64,000 nucleotides of DNA from NCBI GenBank assembly GCA_030686995.1, contig CM060707.1, positions 83,213,472 through 83,277,471 on the forward strand. The letters run 5' to 3'. The DNA is from Artemisia argyi (Eukaryota > Streptophyta > Magnoliopsida > Asterales > Asteraceae). The number at the start of each line of letters is the position of its first letter. The first letter of the stretch is position 1. The translations under genes and the position numbers were made by a program. This document shows positions 27,124-39,563 of this stretch, in pieces. The notes under the pieces are model-generated. The model made no database searches. It was not told the origin of the DNA and saw only the letters and a list, made by a program, of their open reading frames with translations.

Positions 27124-29855
27124 TTACAAAATACATCGATGGTTATATATCGCTTCCCATTCGTTTGCAACTGGTTGTTTGAACCACCTCCATTGTGGGT
27201 GGTAATGTGGTAGTGCAGAATCTCTGTCTAGATTGAGACAAATGTAATGAGCACCACTGTTCTCCCCCACACGCGCAATCACAATGGGGTCAATTCCATG
27301 TGATGAGTTTGGAGCAGAAAATAGGGGTAAACATGTGAACCAACCATGACAGTCTATATATACAAGAGGTCGGTGAATAGCTGAAGCGATGACCAGACCC
27401 GTATTTGGCATCGTCATCCAGTAATCTTCAGGCGTTGGTCCATTAAACCAGTTTAATGTATCACGAAGGTGGTAAAAGTCTTCTTCCCCCCCACATACTC
27501 ACGTAAGTTATACTATGTTGTTGTAACTCTTGCATTAACATGTATCTAGCATCGGCCCACCTATTTTGGTCTTGCACAATCTAATGGGCAATGCACCGAA
27601 ACCCACAATTTCCGTCACCTAGCACATTATGTATACTTATTACCTGTGAACGGAAAATCTCTGGAATGCGATCAATAAAATCCTCGCTATCCTTATCTCC
27701 AACGTAAAATCTGTGTCTTATTTTTTGACCCGTGTACGAACAATGTCTTGCAGGTTCTTTGGCGCGTTTCGGGACTTTCGTGGATCTTGAATATGTGCTT
27801 CTTCAGTGATTCATGGTTGGCACATCATTCAAGTCCAGAACTTCATTCAAGTCCGGGACTTGTGTAGCCTTGCCCTTTTTGTCCTTTGCGCTCGGACGTC
27901 CACGGGTATTTTTTTTGAATAGCTGGTTCACGTGTGTCAACAGCTTCAGGCTGGAATATATCTCTTAACTTCGTTAACATATTTTTCTTGACAAACGATG
28001 TTGATTTGCTAAAAATATTCTTAAATTGTCACATGCCATCGTTAAACGAAGTATCGTCATCATCATCATCATCATCACCACCATGTTCGCTGGAAGAGCC
28101 ATCTTTAGGCGGGGGCCTATTGATAACAGGCCACGGAACAGATAGGGTTCTCCAAAAAATATCAACTCGTTCCAGTGGAATGGGGCATCCTGAATTCAAT
28201 TAAAGTGACTTGTATAAATTACTGATATTAATGTGGAAAACAACTTGATAGTTATAAATTTAATATACTTACCATGATATACATAGATTTGCATCTCGTG
28301 AAAGCATGGTAGTCCGAAAATTGCCCGATTCTTATGGCTACATTCTTCTGGGGTGATCGACAGGTGGAGTTCTTTGTGCATGAGGTTCAAAGCATGTTTA
28401 GAAACTTTATACAACAATTCTTGAAATAGTGTTACATCACACTTAATTAGTTTCTCGTTCATGCTTCTATTGAAAGTCTCTTTTATCGCATCTTCTTGCG
28501 TAATGAGAATCTTATCGATCGACCTCAACAACCTGTCTAATTTAGACTGCGTGTCGTCCAAATATAATTTCAACAACGCGTGGTGAGCCTCAACTCTGCA
28601 CGTTGTTGTCTGGCCGTAGGATTTATATTGGTCGGTAATATACGAGACAAACATGGGTGCGTAATCTTGCACCCAGTTATGCAGATACAAAGCGACATCT
28701 GAAAAAAATAATGAATTAATAAAAGGTCATTCGGGTGCATATTTATTAAATAATTAAAAACAATCAATTAATAATTAAGTACCCTGATGGTTGACCAATA
28801 GCTCTTGTAGGCGTTGCTAACGTCGCTCGAACGATTCAAATGTCGGAGCTTTAACCATCCAATCCCATCGGTTTTTAACGGAATCATAGTCAATTACCCC
28901 ATCTGTGAATTTATTTCTGCAAAACTTAAGTATATTTTGCTGTATATGCCATCGACAGAGTAATTTGTGAGCGTCAGGAAATTCTGCTCTTACTGCCCCA
29001 ACCAACGCTAAATCTCTGTCAGTGACGATAACACGTGGGTAATATCTATCGTCAATCACTTACTTCACACGTTGCAATACCCATCTAAAATTATGCCCTT
29101 GTTCACTGGATAAAAAGCTATACGCCATTGAAAATGTTTTATTTGTTGAAGTTACTCCAACAATTTCCAACAACGGCAACTTAAACATCGTGGTATTGTA
29201 TGTGGAGTCCATCAGCATGACTTCAGGGAATGTACACCATAGAGCATACGACGTGGGGTGCACAAAAAATAGCTCCTCAAGCTCGTTGGTATGCTCATTT
29301 ACCCTCGGGTACCATGTATACCCTGAATCCCGCAAATGCGAGTAAAGGACTTGAATTGGAGTTCTATCACCTACTCTGGCTCTCCGAAACTTATCTTGTG
29401 CGTTATATATAGTTCTAACGCTAGACACGTTATCCGGATTACGACCCTTTATTGTCGAAAGTATATTAAGTGGTCGTACGTTATAATCTGTCAATTCTTT
29501 GACCAAACCCAACTCATCATCCTTTTAATCGCATTGCATATGCCACACCATGCAACGACTCTAGCATATCATGATTATGCGTATCATCCTTCACCCTCAA
29601 TACCCAATAATTTTTTGTTCGATGATATTTCGCAACTAATCTGAATGGACAATCGGTTTTACATGTTTTGGTTTTTCGTCTGCCACTACCTTGAGGTACA
29701 TACGTCCCACCTTTTGTACACCTGTAATTGATTTCGTTCATATAACCATCTTCTGATTTGGTTCTATCTTTAACAATTACAAAACCGAGCTCACGAGCTA
29801 TATTTTGCGCCCACTCAGTTACTTCCTCGTGAGAACCGAAAACCTGAAAATACAT
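27124..29855 (-). pseudogene. Mutator-like transposase with FAR1 domain and C-terminal OTU protease, broken
   Basis: In order: a FAR1-type DNA-binding domain (29855-29517: CKTDCPFRLVAKY, then TKNYWVLRV and HNHD); the MULE transposase core with catalytic D in MLMDSTYNTT (about 29212), D in VTDRDLAL, and the likely E in CRVEAHH after an intron at about 28710-28781; a SWIM-like finger (CSHKNRAIFGLPCFHE); a linker and NLS-like segment (28165-27650); and an OTU cysteine-protease domain with LGDGNCGFR (catalytic Cys codon 27605-27607) and the His in GAHYICLNLD. Lesions are a frameshift near 29515, an in-frame TAA at 29060, TAG at 28817, TAG at 27581, further stops in the linker, and a frameshift at a C-run 27486-27492. 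Transposase-OTU fusions are known in plant FAR1-like MULEs. A GRF gene follows on the same strand. Confidence 0.85.
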
Positions 29856-30189
29856 AACATTTTTTACTAATACTTTTGTTTTAGTTTTTATTACAACTTT
29901 TACATTTTTATAACAAAATACTTTTACATTTTTATAACTTTTATTTTTTACATTTTTATAACTTTTATTTAACCTTTTTTTTATAACTTTTATTTAACGT
30001 TTACATTTTTACATTTTTATAACTTTTATTTAACTTGTTTTTTTTTACTAATGCTTTTATTTTTTATAACATTTTTACATTTTTATAACAAAACTATTAC
30101 TTTTTTTTTACAAAACTATTACTTTTTTTTTTTTTACAAAACTAATACAAATTTTACAAAACTATTACTTTTATTTACAAAAAAAATAC

Positions 30190-30228
<39 letters not shown>

Positions 30229-30229
30229 G
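29856..30229. other. AT-rich low-complexity stretch with poly(A)
   Basis: Repeats of ACATTTTTATAACTTTTATTT dominate, followed by 32 A (30196-30227). It lies just upstream of the transposase start. No gene is seen. Confidence 0.7.
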
Positions 30230-30519
30230 TGTGTGTGTGGACAGCTGTCTCACACCCACACACCTCCCACGCGTATTATCCTCACACCTCTCACACACAC
30301 ACCACACACTCACAAACTTTCTCTCTCTCTCTCTCTGTGTATCATATGTGCTCTCTTTTCTCTCTCTATTTTTAGATCTAAAAACTATTTTTAGATCTAA
30401 AATCAATATTATGTGATGTTGTTATTGATTTGAGAGAGAGTTTGTGAGTGTGTGGTGATGTTGTTGGGTAGATGGTTCTGTGTGGTGATGTTGTTGGGTT
30501 GATGGTTCTGTGATAAAAA

Positions 30520-31095
30520 GTTTATGTGATGGTTTTGTTAGATCCGTGTGTTAATTGAAAGATTGTTCCGTTAATTTATCAAAATATTGATTTTTTCAAA
30601 GAAACCCTAATTTTATAAATTAAGGTTTCGTAAAAGTAGTTTGTGGGTTTTCAATCTGTGAATAGATCTATGATGTTTCTGTGATGGTTTTGTTAGATCC
30701 GTGATGTTTCTGTGAATATATACGTGATGTTTCTGTGATGGTTTTGTTAGATCCGTGTGTTAATTGAAAGATTGTTGCGTTAATTTATCAAAATATTGAT
30801 TTTTTCAAAGAAACCCTAATTTTATAAATTAGGGTTTCGTAAATGTAGTTTGGGGGTTTTCAATCTGTGAATATATACGTGATGTTTCTGTAATGGTTTT
30901 GTTAGATCCGTGTGTTAATTGAAAGATTGTTACGTTAATTTATCAAAATATTGATTTTTTCAAAGAAACCCTAATTTTATAAATTAGGTTTCGTAAAAGT
31001 AGTTTGGGGGTTTTCAATCTGTGAATAGATCCGTGATGTTTCTGTGATGGTTTTGTTAGATCTGTGTGTTAATTGAAAGATTCTTACGTTAATTG
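30520..31095. repeat. ~155-bp tandem repeat with inverted telomere-box motif
   Basis: GGTTTTGTTAGATCCGTGTG-type unit starts occur at 30531, 30740, 30895 and 31049. The first unit is lengthened by a partial 54-bp duplication. Each complete unit contains AAACCCTAATTTTATAAATT followed by AGGGTTTCG (one variant has AAGGTTTCG), that is, an AAACCCTAA box facing its own complement. The array is upstream of the MULE transposase. Confidence 0.8.
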
Positions 31096-31694
31096 AAAGT
31101 TGGTTCTGTGTTCTTATGTGATATGTGATACTGCTTATATGACATGTGGTGGTGGTTATGTGGTGTTGGTTCTGTGTTCTTATGTGGTGGTGGTTCTGTG
31201 GTGGTGGTTTTGTGTTCTTCTGTGGTGGTGGTTCTATGGTGCTGGGTCTAGTAGTCAAATATGCAAGCCCCCGTCCTTATAAACCATGCCAATATGGAGG
31301 TTATGCCTTTTAGGTGTACTTTTTTTTGACTTTGTTAATGATACTGCCTATTATGATACTGCTTATATGGAAAATAAAATATGGTGGTGGTTAACCTGTG
31401 GATGTGGGTAGGTTAACACCTTGATCTGCCACCTTTGAGTGGTATGAATACCTGCTCTGGCCTACCCCCAGTCCACAGGCTCTATTTTTAAGCATATTTA
31501 CGGCGATGATGATTTTTTTAAAAAATTGATATTGGCGTGGCATTTCCAAATGGATGGCAATAGAAACTTGATTTTGCAACATTTGAAGTTGCAGCCATAT
31601 AATCTGAGCCTAATGTAAAAGCGTAAAACTTATTGTTACCTCATTTGTGGAAAATCGTGACCTATACATTTCAGGAGCCTTGTTACAATGTTGT

Positions 31695-31825
31695 TCTGCC
31701 TTTTGTGATACTCTGGCCCAACCCTTGTTGTGATGCTCTGCCTTTTATTGTGATACTCTGCCCCAATCCTTGTTGTGATGCTCTGCCTTTTGTTGTGATA
31801 CTCTGCCCCAACCCTTGTTGTGTTA
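31695..31825. repeat. Short tandem repeat, ~42-45-bp unit
   Basis: Three copies of a 'tctgccttttgtgatactctgcc...cttgttgtgatgc' unit begin at 31695, 31737 and 31782. Non-coding. Confidence 0.8.
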
Positions 31826-32195
31826 CTTGTTGCCTTTTGTGCTTTGTGATTGAGAGTTGCTTTGTTTATTGTGGTTGAGTAGTGTTTGTTGTAATGGTTG
31901 TAGTATTTGTTGCCACTTTTGTGAAACTGAGTGTGGTTGAGAGTAGTGACACTGATTGTGGTTATGTAGCTGATTGTTACTTCTGATTGTTACTTGTTGC
32001 CTTTTGTGCTTTGTGATTGAGAGTTGCTTTGTTTATTGTGGTTGAGTAGTGTTTGTTGTAATGGTTGTAGTATTTGTTGCCACTTGTGTGAAACTGAGTG
32101 TGGTTGAGAGTAGTGAAACTGATTGTGGTTTGTAGCTGATTGTTACTTGTTGCCTTTTGTGCTTTGTGATTGAGAGTTGCTTTATTTATAGTGGA
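31826..32195. repeat. Tandem repeat, ~153-167-bp unit
   Basis: Units beginning TGTTGCCTTTTGTGCTTTGT start at about 31828, 31995 and 32148. The first two are nearly complete and the third diverges after about 40 bp. Non-coding, and part of the same subterminal region. Confidence 0.8.
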
Positions 32196-33129
32196 GCAAA
32201 GCTGATTGTTACTGTTGAGCTTGTGAGTTTTTCACATGCTTGTGATACTACTGTTCTTTGTGATTTGAGGGTTGCTTGAGGAAAGCTGCAAAAGCAAGAA
32301 TCTTGTTGTTTACAGGCTTGTGAGTTTTTTTACAGGCTTGTGGATGCTGTTGAGGTTATGTAACATGTGCTTTATATGGACGGGGGCTATCTGCACTTGG
32401 ACATGATAAATTTTGTGTGAATCTGCACTTTGTAACAAAGGCGATGACGAATGGTTTTTAAAACCGAATGGCATGGCAAAGTGATATTTTTATTTCTTTG
32501 CAGCCTTCATTATCCGAGCCTTAAGTCCATAACGAAATAGCCCCCGTTCTTGTATAACACAACCCTTGTGGGCAATTGTGTTTGTGTGATACTACTGTTC
32601 TTTGTGATTTGAGGGTTGCTTTGTTTATAGTGGAGGAAAGCTGCTGCAAAAGCAAGAATCTTGCTGTTTATAGTATAACATGTGATGCTGGTACAGGCTA
32701 GTACTTGTGATGCAGTTGAGGTTGTGTAACATGTGATGCTGATACAGGCTAGTGATGCTGTTTACAGGCTTGTGTGATATTTTACAAAACTATTACTTTG
32801 TAACTAAGGCGATGACGAATGGTTTTTAAAACCGAATGGCATGGCAAAGTAATATTTTTATCACTTTGCAACCTTCATTATCCGAGCCTTACTAAAAATC
32901 TGAGCCTATTAGGCGATGGCGAATATTTCTTGTGTTTACTTTGTGGTGTTTGTGTGAACTGCACTTTGGTTGGACTTGTGTGAATCTGCACTTTTGGTTG
33001 GACTTGTGTGAATCTGCTGCACTTTGGTTGGACTTGGACAAAAAGAAAAAAAAAACAAAAAATACTTTGTTTGAATCTGCTGCACTTTGGTTGGTTGGAC
33101 TTGTGTGAATCTGCTGCACATTTGGACAA

Positions 33130-33181
<52 letters not shown>

Positions 33182-33300
33182 AAAAAAATAATTAAAACAC
33201 TTGTAAAAAAAATGCAAAAAGCTGCAAAAGGTACTGCAAAAAGTACCTATTTATAGGGAGGGTTTGCAGGGGTCACCCATAGACCCCGTTCTTATAGGGC
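32196..33300. other. Non-coding repeats at the right side of the MULE
   Basis: It includes two copies of a roughly 85-bp block (32437-32526 and 32806-32890, 'ggcgatgacgaatgg...attatccgagcc'), with a third diverged one at about 31500-31615. It also includes copies of 'cttgtgtgaatctgctgcac' (32980-33120) and a 43-A run (33135-33177). No coding content is seen. Confidence 0.6.
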
Positions 33301-36300
33301 AACCCTTTTATCTAATAAGGTGCGATCCCCTACAAAAAAAGAAATACAAAGTCTAGAAAGTCACTCACCATGTGACAAGTGTCCACCACCCACTCCTTCC
33401 TTTTTTTTCTTTTTAAATTCGGTTAGGGGCATTTTGGTCATTTTAACCCGTTTCTTTATTCCACCCTAAAACTTCAAACGCAAATATCTTTCAAACGACA
33501 AACTTTTACGAAAAACCGATTTCACCATAATTTTTAAAATTTAATCCTCTTTAATTTGGTATAAATCTTGTTAAATATTTCGATTTTTTTTTTACATATA
33601 AAGTGGATCTTGATTTTCTTGATTTTTTTGTCATTTTCGACCCTATTTTTTACCCTCATAAATGTCGAATCGTTAAAAACTTAAAACATGAAAGTTATAG
33701 ATTTTTGTTCACTCTTTACACAGGTTTTTGAATCACTCAAATCCGATCTCATATGAGTAAGATAACACACGTTAAAGATGGTATTTAACTCATATTTGTT
33801 GCACACAATGTGTTTGATGAAATGTCTAGCTTATATATTTTGTGTTAAAATTGACCAAGATATGAGTTTGTGTGTGATAACGGAATATGATAAGAACGTT
33901 CTCAAGAAAGCTATTTGGTATAGGAATCTAAGTGAAGTTACCAACTTCAATAGATCTTGTGTATGCTCTAGAGATAGGGTTTGAACTAGGTTACGAGCAA
34001 GGTTTGGTTATGATGAACGCTTGAAAGGAAATAGACACATATAGTGTCTTTCAATAAGTAGAATTATTACGTGGAATATAGTCATCATGCTTATGAAGAC
34101 AAAAATGACAAGTTGATGAGAAAGCTCTAGTTCATAGAACTTGCAGATGTTTATTTAAGATCATTTACCCAATGAGGTAAAATGAAATCTCTTGTAACAC
34201 AGCCGTTCATGTCGCAAGGAGAGAGTGATGCATAGGATATACATTATCCTTTTAACAAGATGAAAAACTTATGATTACTTGTGCATAATGTTTTTCTAGG
34301 TGAAGGTATGAAGCCAAAGTGTTTGAATCGGATAGTGCTATCCTAAATATACTTGGTCTCAAGATTATACTAGATGATGACAAGAGGAATTAACTCGAGT
34401 TTCTTATGTATACTCCTCAAGAGTCATTGTTTCTCGGGGTACATGAGGTTGGCTTTGAGATTGCATTTTAACATATGTTGTTAAGATGTTGATTTAACGT
34501 TTTATGAAACTTATGCAAAAGTTAAAAGTATTACCAATACTTTGATAACTTGTGAAAGTGGTACTACTTAAACCTAGTGTAACTGAATGTGAGCCTCATG
34601 CTCATTTGATGGTAAAGATTCTAATCCTATAGGTGGTAAGGTATGGTTGATGTTTGGACAAAGGGATTTTTGAGCAATGTACTCAAGGAATTCAAACGAT
34701 GGTAGAATGGTGGATTGGTTGATCTAGGTGGTAGGTCTTCTAGTGTGTCTTAATAAAGATGTGGTGATGTAGAGGTTTGTTGTGCTATGAAAGTACTTAA
34801 GTTTCATAGATGTTGAAAGTAAAACGGATGGATACTAAGCCTTGTGTTCCATAACTAGTGAGTGAAGTTCTTGAGGTTTTGGTTATGTTTGTGAAGCTTA
34901 GGGCTAAGATATATCATAGAAGTGAATGAGATGATGGTGAACGAACAAGTGAACTTAAGTACTCAATGTTCAATGATGAAGACCTATTGTCATTTGTTTT
35001 ATCCCTATTGATTGAGAGAGTATTAGGATAAGTGTTTTAACATATGTTGTTAAAATACTTGGGTGTAGATTCTTTCGGATATGACTTTTAATGACTACAA
35101 TCGTAAGTCAGATTTACTTGAATATTTTGGACGAAATACTTAAGTTGTCAATACTACTTTGTTAAGATTGGATAGTACTAAAGGATAGCAAGACTTGATA
35201 ATACATCTATAACTTAAGTGTAAGTTATGACTTGATGTAAATCATTATCGTCTTGAAGGATGACACATTACTTTCATGTTAACCAAGTGAGGTAAGATAT
35301 ATAGATACAAGACAATATCTATAGTCACAAGTTAGACTTGTGATTTTGATATTATATGTAATCTTTGCAAGTAACGAGTTCGGATTAGTTAGAAAGTTGT
35401 CAAGTCACCAAATAAGTGAAGCTAATGGATGAAGGATGAGTTGAGGATGGAAGAATGTAGTAACCGTAGGTAATGATTACAAAACATTTGTGGTTAGGGA
35501 CCCACGGATGGTAAGGAACCAAATAAATGGTTCCTTCCTTTATGCAGAAGGGTTCCTTGGGTGAGTTTTGTTTAAATTGAATTTTTGGCGGGAAGTGGTC
35601 TCCTATTGGTTCTAATGAGTAAAAATGGTCCTAATATACTTAATGAATACCGAGGAAAATGTTTCTCACTAAAGTGAATGATTTGTTGTTTGAGAAAATA
35701 CGAAAATAAGAAAAAATGAAAAATTTTCTCTAGGTGACTGACGAAACCAAATGATTACACAGGTGGAACCCTGAATTTGGTTCCGCCTGGTTCGTTGGGC
35801 CAAAAACTGGATTACCCAGAAAATGCACTGACGGAACCCTATATTTGGTTCCGCCAGATCCGCCAAGCCAAAACAAGTCAACAAAACAGTAATTTCGAGG
35901 TCGAGACGATTTCCAAATTTTCCAAAATTTCCCAAAACATAAATTTAAATTTATATATGATAAGGAAATGCAAAAAATGGATATGGAAACACTCTTACCG
36001 TTAGACTTTGATCGGAGGCTAGCGAATTTCACTACACTTTGTGAAATTTTCCATAAACTTGAAAATTTGACAACATCCCAAATGTTGTCTACCTGCATAT
36101 CCGTTAGTACAAGACATTGTCCAAAGATAAAAAAAGATCCTAGAAGTACAAATATCCATGAAACACATTGTTTAACTACCACATTATTCAAATTTCAAGT
36201 TGTGCCAAACACTCCTTAACAAAGGACATTTATCGACTCCCAAAACCCGTTCAAATATCCTAATTATACTTGGAACATATGCACCTAATTAGACGTGATA

Positions 36301-37253
36301 GATTAAAACTTCTAACACATGTTAGCATATAGATCAAGCCGAGGATCATGAACTTACCATAAATGGAAATTAAGCCAAACATGAAAAATTGATAACACCA
36401 AAGTGTTATCGTCCAAAAATGACATGGTTAGTTTACATGATCAATCAAAGATGAGTTTCTATCTTATAGCACGATACTTATAAATCACAAATAAACAAAT
36501 GCAATTACAACTTACAACAAGCAAACAACATGTATGCAAAACAACCAAAACAAGTAGTCATATAGCATGGCATAAAACAAAGATACTTATCGTCACTTTG
36601 TGTTTAAACATGACGATGTATACCAAGCTTGATTAGTTTCCTTTACATATATAAATATCACCAAATTCTTTAGTTTCAAAAGAAATCATATTAATGTTCA
36701 AAGGATACTAACTAAAATTTCCTAACTCAAAAGTTTGAGTTTCTACGTTAAAACGAAACTTAATATTTTGGACACACTATAGTATTTGGTTTAATCTTTT
36801 GACTTCAGATTAGATTTAGGCCATAACATTATTTTTAAAAGAAAGTAGACACAATTCCTTTCAAATTGATAGGTGGCGCAACTCCTACGGACTTACGGTT
36901 AATTAGTTATAAATTTTTGAAGTTGGACAAAAACTGTGTACTGAACTGACGGATTTCAAGGAATCTTTTAGAGGGTTACGCCCATTGAGGGGAAGGGTTT
37001 CGCGGAATCTGTGAGAGATTCACCAAAACTCGTATTTTGACATAATTTGACACTTACAAATTCTTTTAAGAAATCTTTTCTTTTATTTTTCAAGGAAACC
37101 TTCAAGCTTGCATACAAAGTAATATTTAATCACAAAATTTCTAAGTATACTTAACGAAACATTTTTCATATTATATTCCGCTTCAATGGTAATTTGATAC
37201 ATGGATCGTGCTCCATTTTAAAAACCATTTGTTTTGAAAATAAGAGCTACAAA
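33301..37253. other. Degenerate retroelement DNA without a gene
   Basis: No ORF with recognisable content was found. Segments near 35745-35870 ('ggaaccctgaatttggttccgcc' twice, 75 bp apart) and 36950-37030 resemble the pieces at 885-965 and 17050-17120 and may be decayed LTR or leader DNA of one family. The boundaries are not visible. Confidence 0.45.
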
Positions 37254-37266
37254 GCTCTGATGCCAA
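37254..37266 (-). other. Copia primer-binding site
   Basis: The minus strand reads TTGGCATCAGAGC directly inside the LTR end. It matches the PBS type of the elements at 16000 and 62979. No gag follows it, so the internal part of this element is missing or unrecognisable. Confidence 0.65.
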
Positions 37267-38314
37267 TTGTGAAAACGTAGAGGGGGGGGGGGGGGGGGAG
37301 GGGTGAATACGTTACCGTTTAAAAACTTTAAACTTGTTGTATCAAATATCCATGTTTAGCTTGTTCTAATATGAAAGATTTTATGTGTAGTTAGTGACTA
37401 GCATAACTTAAAACATGTTATCATCCAAGTACAATCGACAAGTCACAACACAAGCAATGACATAATGCAAACATTAATGTAAAGCAATAAGTAAAAGAAA
37501 GAGCAAACCGAACACGAGGATTTATAGTGGTTCGGTCACGGATCTCCTCTCCGCCCTACTCCACTCCTTGAGTACCCAACTCGAGAGTTACTTCACTAGA
37601 TCAACAAGCTCCCTTCTCGGCGAAGAAAACCTTACAATCTTCGCTTACACTTTATTCGGTATGAACCTAAATACCGGGTTCTTTTACAAAGGTACAACCA
37701 CTCCTATCGTCGCCTATAATATTTCCGACACTAAGCTAGATTTCGAGTTCTTTCCCAAAGGTACAACCACTCCCGCTATGTTTTGTGGCCCACCATAAAA
37801 ACCTTGTATTTTATGCACAAACACATAAACCGTCTAATCTAGTTTGGTGAATAGATTGTTATGATGCAATGATGATCCAAGACATAAAAGTCTAATGGAT
37901 ATGAATGACTAATCTACATGAACTTCTTGAATAAGAAGTTTTGAACCATTGAGGATGTCAAGTGCCCTTGAATCTTCATATGTTGGTATGCTTGAATGAA
38001 TGATGACTTCAAGATCTTCTAACCTTCTTGGTGGATCATGAAGTATGTTTACATGAATAATGAATTCAAGATCTTCTAACCTTCTTGGTGGATCATGAAG
38101 TATGCTTACAACATAACGAGAATTAGTAACATTATGATCATTATGGAAAGGGTGATTCATTGATGTTTCTACATGGTTTTCTACTAATCTATATGTGTGT
38201 GGTTTTTCATCAAGTTATAAGAAAACCATGAGCTACTATTTATAGGAAAACAAGTAAAAAGGTTTTTCTAAAACCATGTTCCGAAACTAACAAAGATATC
38301 TTCCAAATACCTTT

Positions 38315-38427
38315 GGGATTAGGCCGTACAATAGCTACGTACTTTCACTAATGTATCGTTTTGGTACGTGTACTTATTTCCGTTTCACTTAATGTTGTAT
38401 ACTTCTTTGTTTTGTTTCATTTTGCAC
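38315..38427 (+). repeat. Left terminal inverted repeat of the MULE
   Basis: 113 bp, inverted at 40595-40707. It ends in TTTCATTTTGCAC. Mutator TIRs usually carry the promoters of the internal genes, and the GRF gene starts 188 bp inside. Confidence 0.88.
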
Positions 38428-38614
38428 TGCTAACTTGTTTGACCGAAACTGATAACATCAGTGCCACGTGTACACAACACGTTGGATTTCCACTAACCAA
38501 AATAAGTTAATAAAACCATATCTTTCCCAATTCTAACACAAAAAAAACCTAATCGATTTAAACCCTAATTTCAAAACCCCCAAATTCAATCATATAATTA
38601 AAAATCCAAATTCA

Positions 38615-39061
38615 ATGGCATCTTCATCATCTTCTATTCATAGCCGTCGTCGTCGTGATCCTCCACCCACATTGTGCGAATGTGAGGAACCAGTCATACA
38701 ACAAACTGCAAAAACCATTGATTTTCCATTAAGACATTTTTTTGGATGTGTTAATTACTACAAGGGATCAAAATGTAGGACTTTTTATTGGATTGATGAT
38801 GAGTTGCCAAGTGAGTACTACAAAAAGGAGGTTTTCAAGCTTATTCAGAAGGATAAACATCAAGAAAATAGGATGAAGGGTGTTAATGGAAGGATAAGAG
38901 ACATTGAAAGGGACTTTGACTTGCAAAAGTCAACTATGGAGAAGCATGTGCTTGAGCTGCAAAAGGAGTTGAAAGAAACAAAAGCAAGTTTAATGTTTTA
39001 TAGGAAGATTGTTGGTTTCATGTTTATCATTCTTTGTTTGAGATGTTTAGGTGTAGTTTAG
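38615..39061 (+). CDS. GRF-type zinc-finger protein with C-terminal membrane segment, inside the MULE
   Basis: The product is 148 aa. A Ser/Arg-rich start (SSIHSRRRRDPPP) precedes a GRF-like ribbon: C21, C23 (LCECEEP), RHFFGC (C45), and C54 in KCRTFYWIDDE. A coiled coil follows (about 75-128, GRIRDIERDFDLQKSTMEKH) and a hydrophobic tail (about 128-148, IVGFMFIILCLRCLGVV) that could be a membrane anchor. It is similar in layout to small plant GRF proteins of unknown function. The ATG follows an A/T-rich leader just inside the left TIR, so the TIR may be its promoter. It is intact. An imperfect repeat of 'gacttgcagaagtcaa' lies right after the stop. Confidence 0.75.
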   Translation: MASSSSSIHSRRRRDPPPTLCECEEPVIQQTAKTIDFPLRHFFGCVNYYKGSKCRTFYWIDDELPSEYYKKEVFKLIQKDKHQENRMKGVNGRIRDIERDFDLQKSTMEKHVLELQKELKETKASLMFYRKIVGFMFIILCLRCLGVV

Positions 39062-39563
39062 GAATTTGACTTGCAGAAGTCAATATGGAGAAGTATGCAG
39101 TCTTTTGAGATGTTTAGGTGTCTTTAGTTGTAGTCTTATGTTGTTTGTAATGTTTTGTTCAATGGAAAATGTTTACCATATATGTTGTCATCTGCATAAA
39201 TTTCATTATTTGTTTACCTGCATTATAATGGACCACATGTAAATGCTTTACAAACACAATCTGACAAGAAATAAACCACAAAGAATCTTGAACCATTTCC
39301 ATACATTACAAACCAAAAGTTGTGGACATAAAGTCACACTATCTAAGACATTGTTTAGTGGTAGACATAGTTTAGTGGCAGGCATAAAGTAACACTACCA
39401 AGACCATTACCATGTTCACTGCACCTACATTACCCAAAGTTTGACTACATATTTCATACTAGTTATAAAAAAGTCTGCATAATACTTAAACAACTATGGT
39501 TCGGCAAGCACCCTCAGAATTCCTTTTCTTACTTGGTGACCTAATCTTAACACCCTCAGCTTT

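Larger units (their letters stand above)
25986..33300 (-). mobile_element. Decayed Mutator-like element (extent inferred)
   Basis: A FAR1/MULE/OTU transposase pseudogene (27124-29855) and a GRF zinc-finger gene (26304-26774), both on the minus strand, sit between copies of a TATAARGACGGGGGCTAY motif. The motif occurs at 25986 and 32371 (plus), 31265, 32537 and 33278 (minus). I take it as a terminal or subterminal repeat, but no clean TIR pair or target duplication could be set, so both borders are provisional. The region 29856-33300 is non-coding and dominated by tandem repeats, consistent with a long 5' subterminal region. Confidence 0.5.

Noticed and set aside
28052..28080. Asp- or Met-rich frame from a TCATCATCATC run
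   Set aside because: It is the acidic linker of the MULE/OTU pseudogene read in another frame.
35669..36191. Overlapping 88- and 153-codon minus-strand frames
   Set aside because: No domain. The interval carries the GGTTCCGCC-type repeat pieces and looks like decayed LTR DNA.
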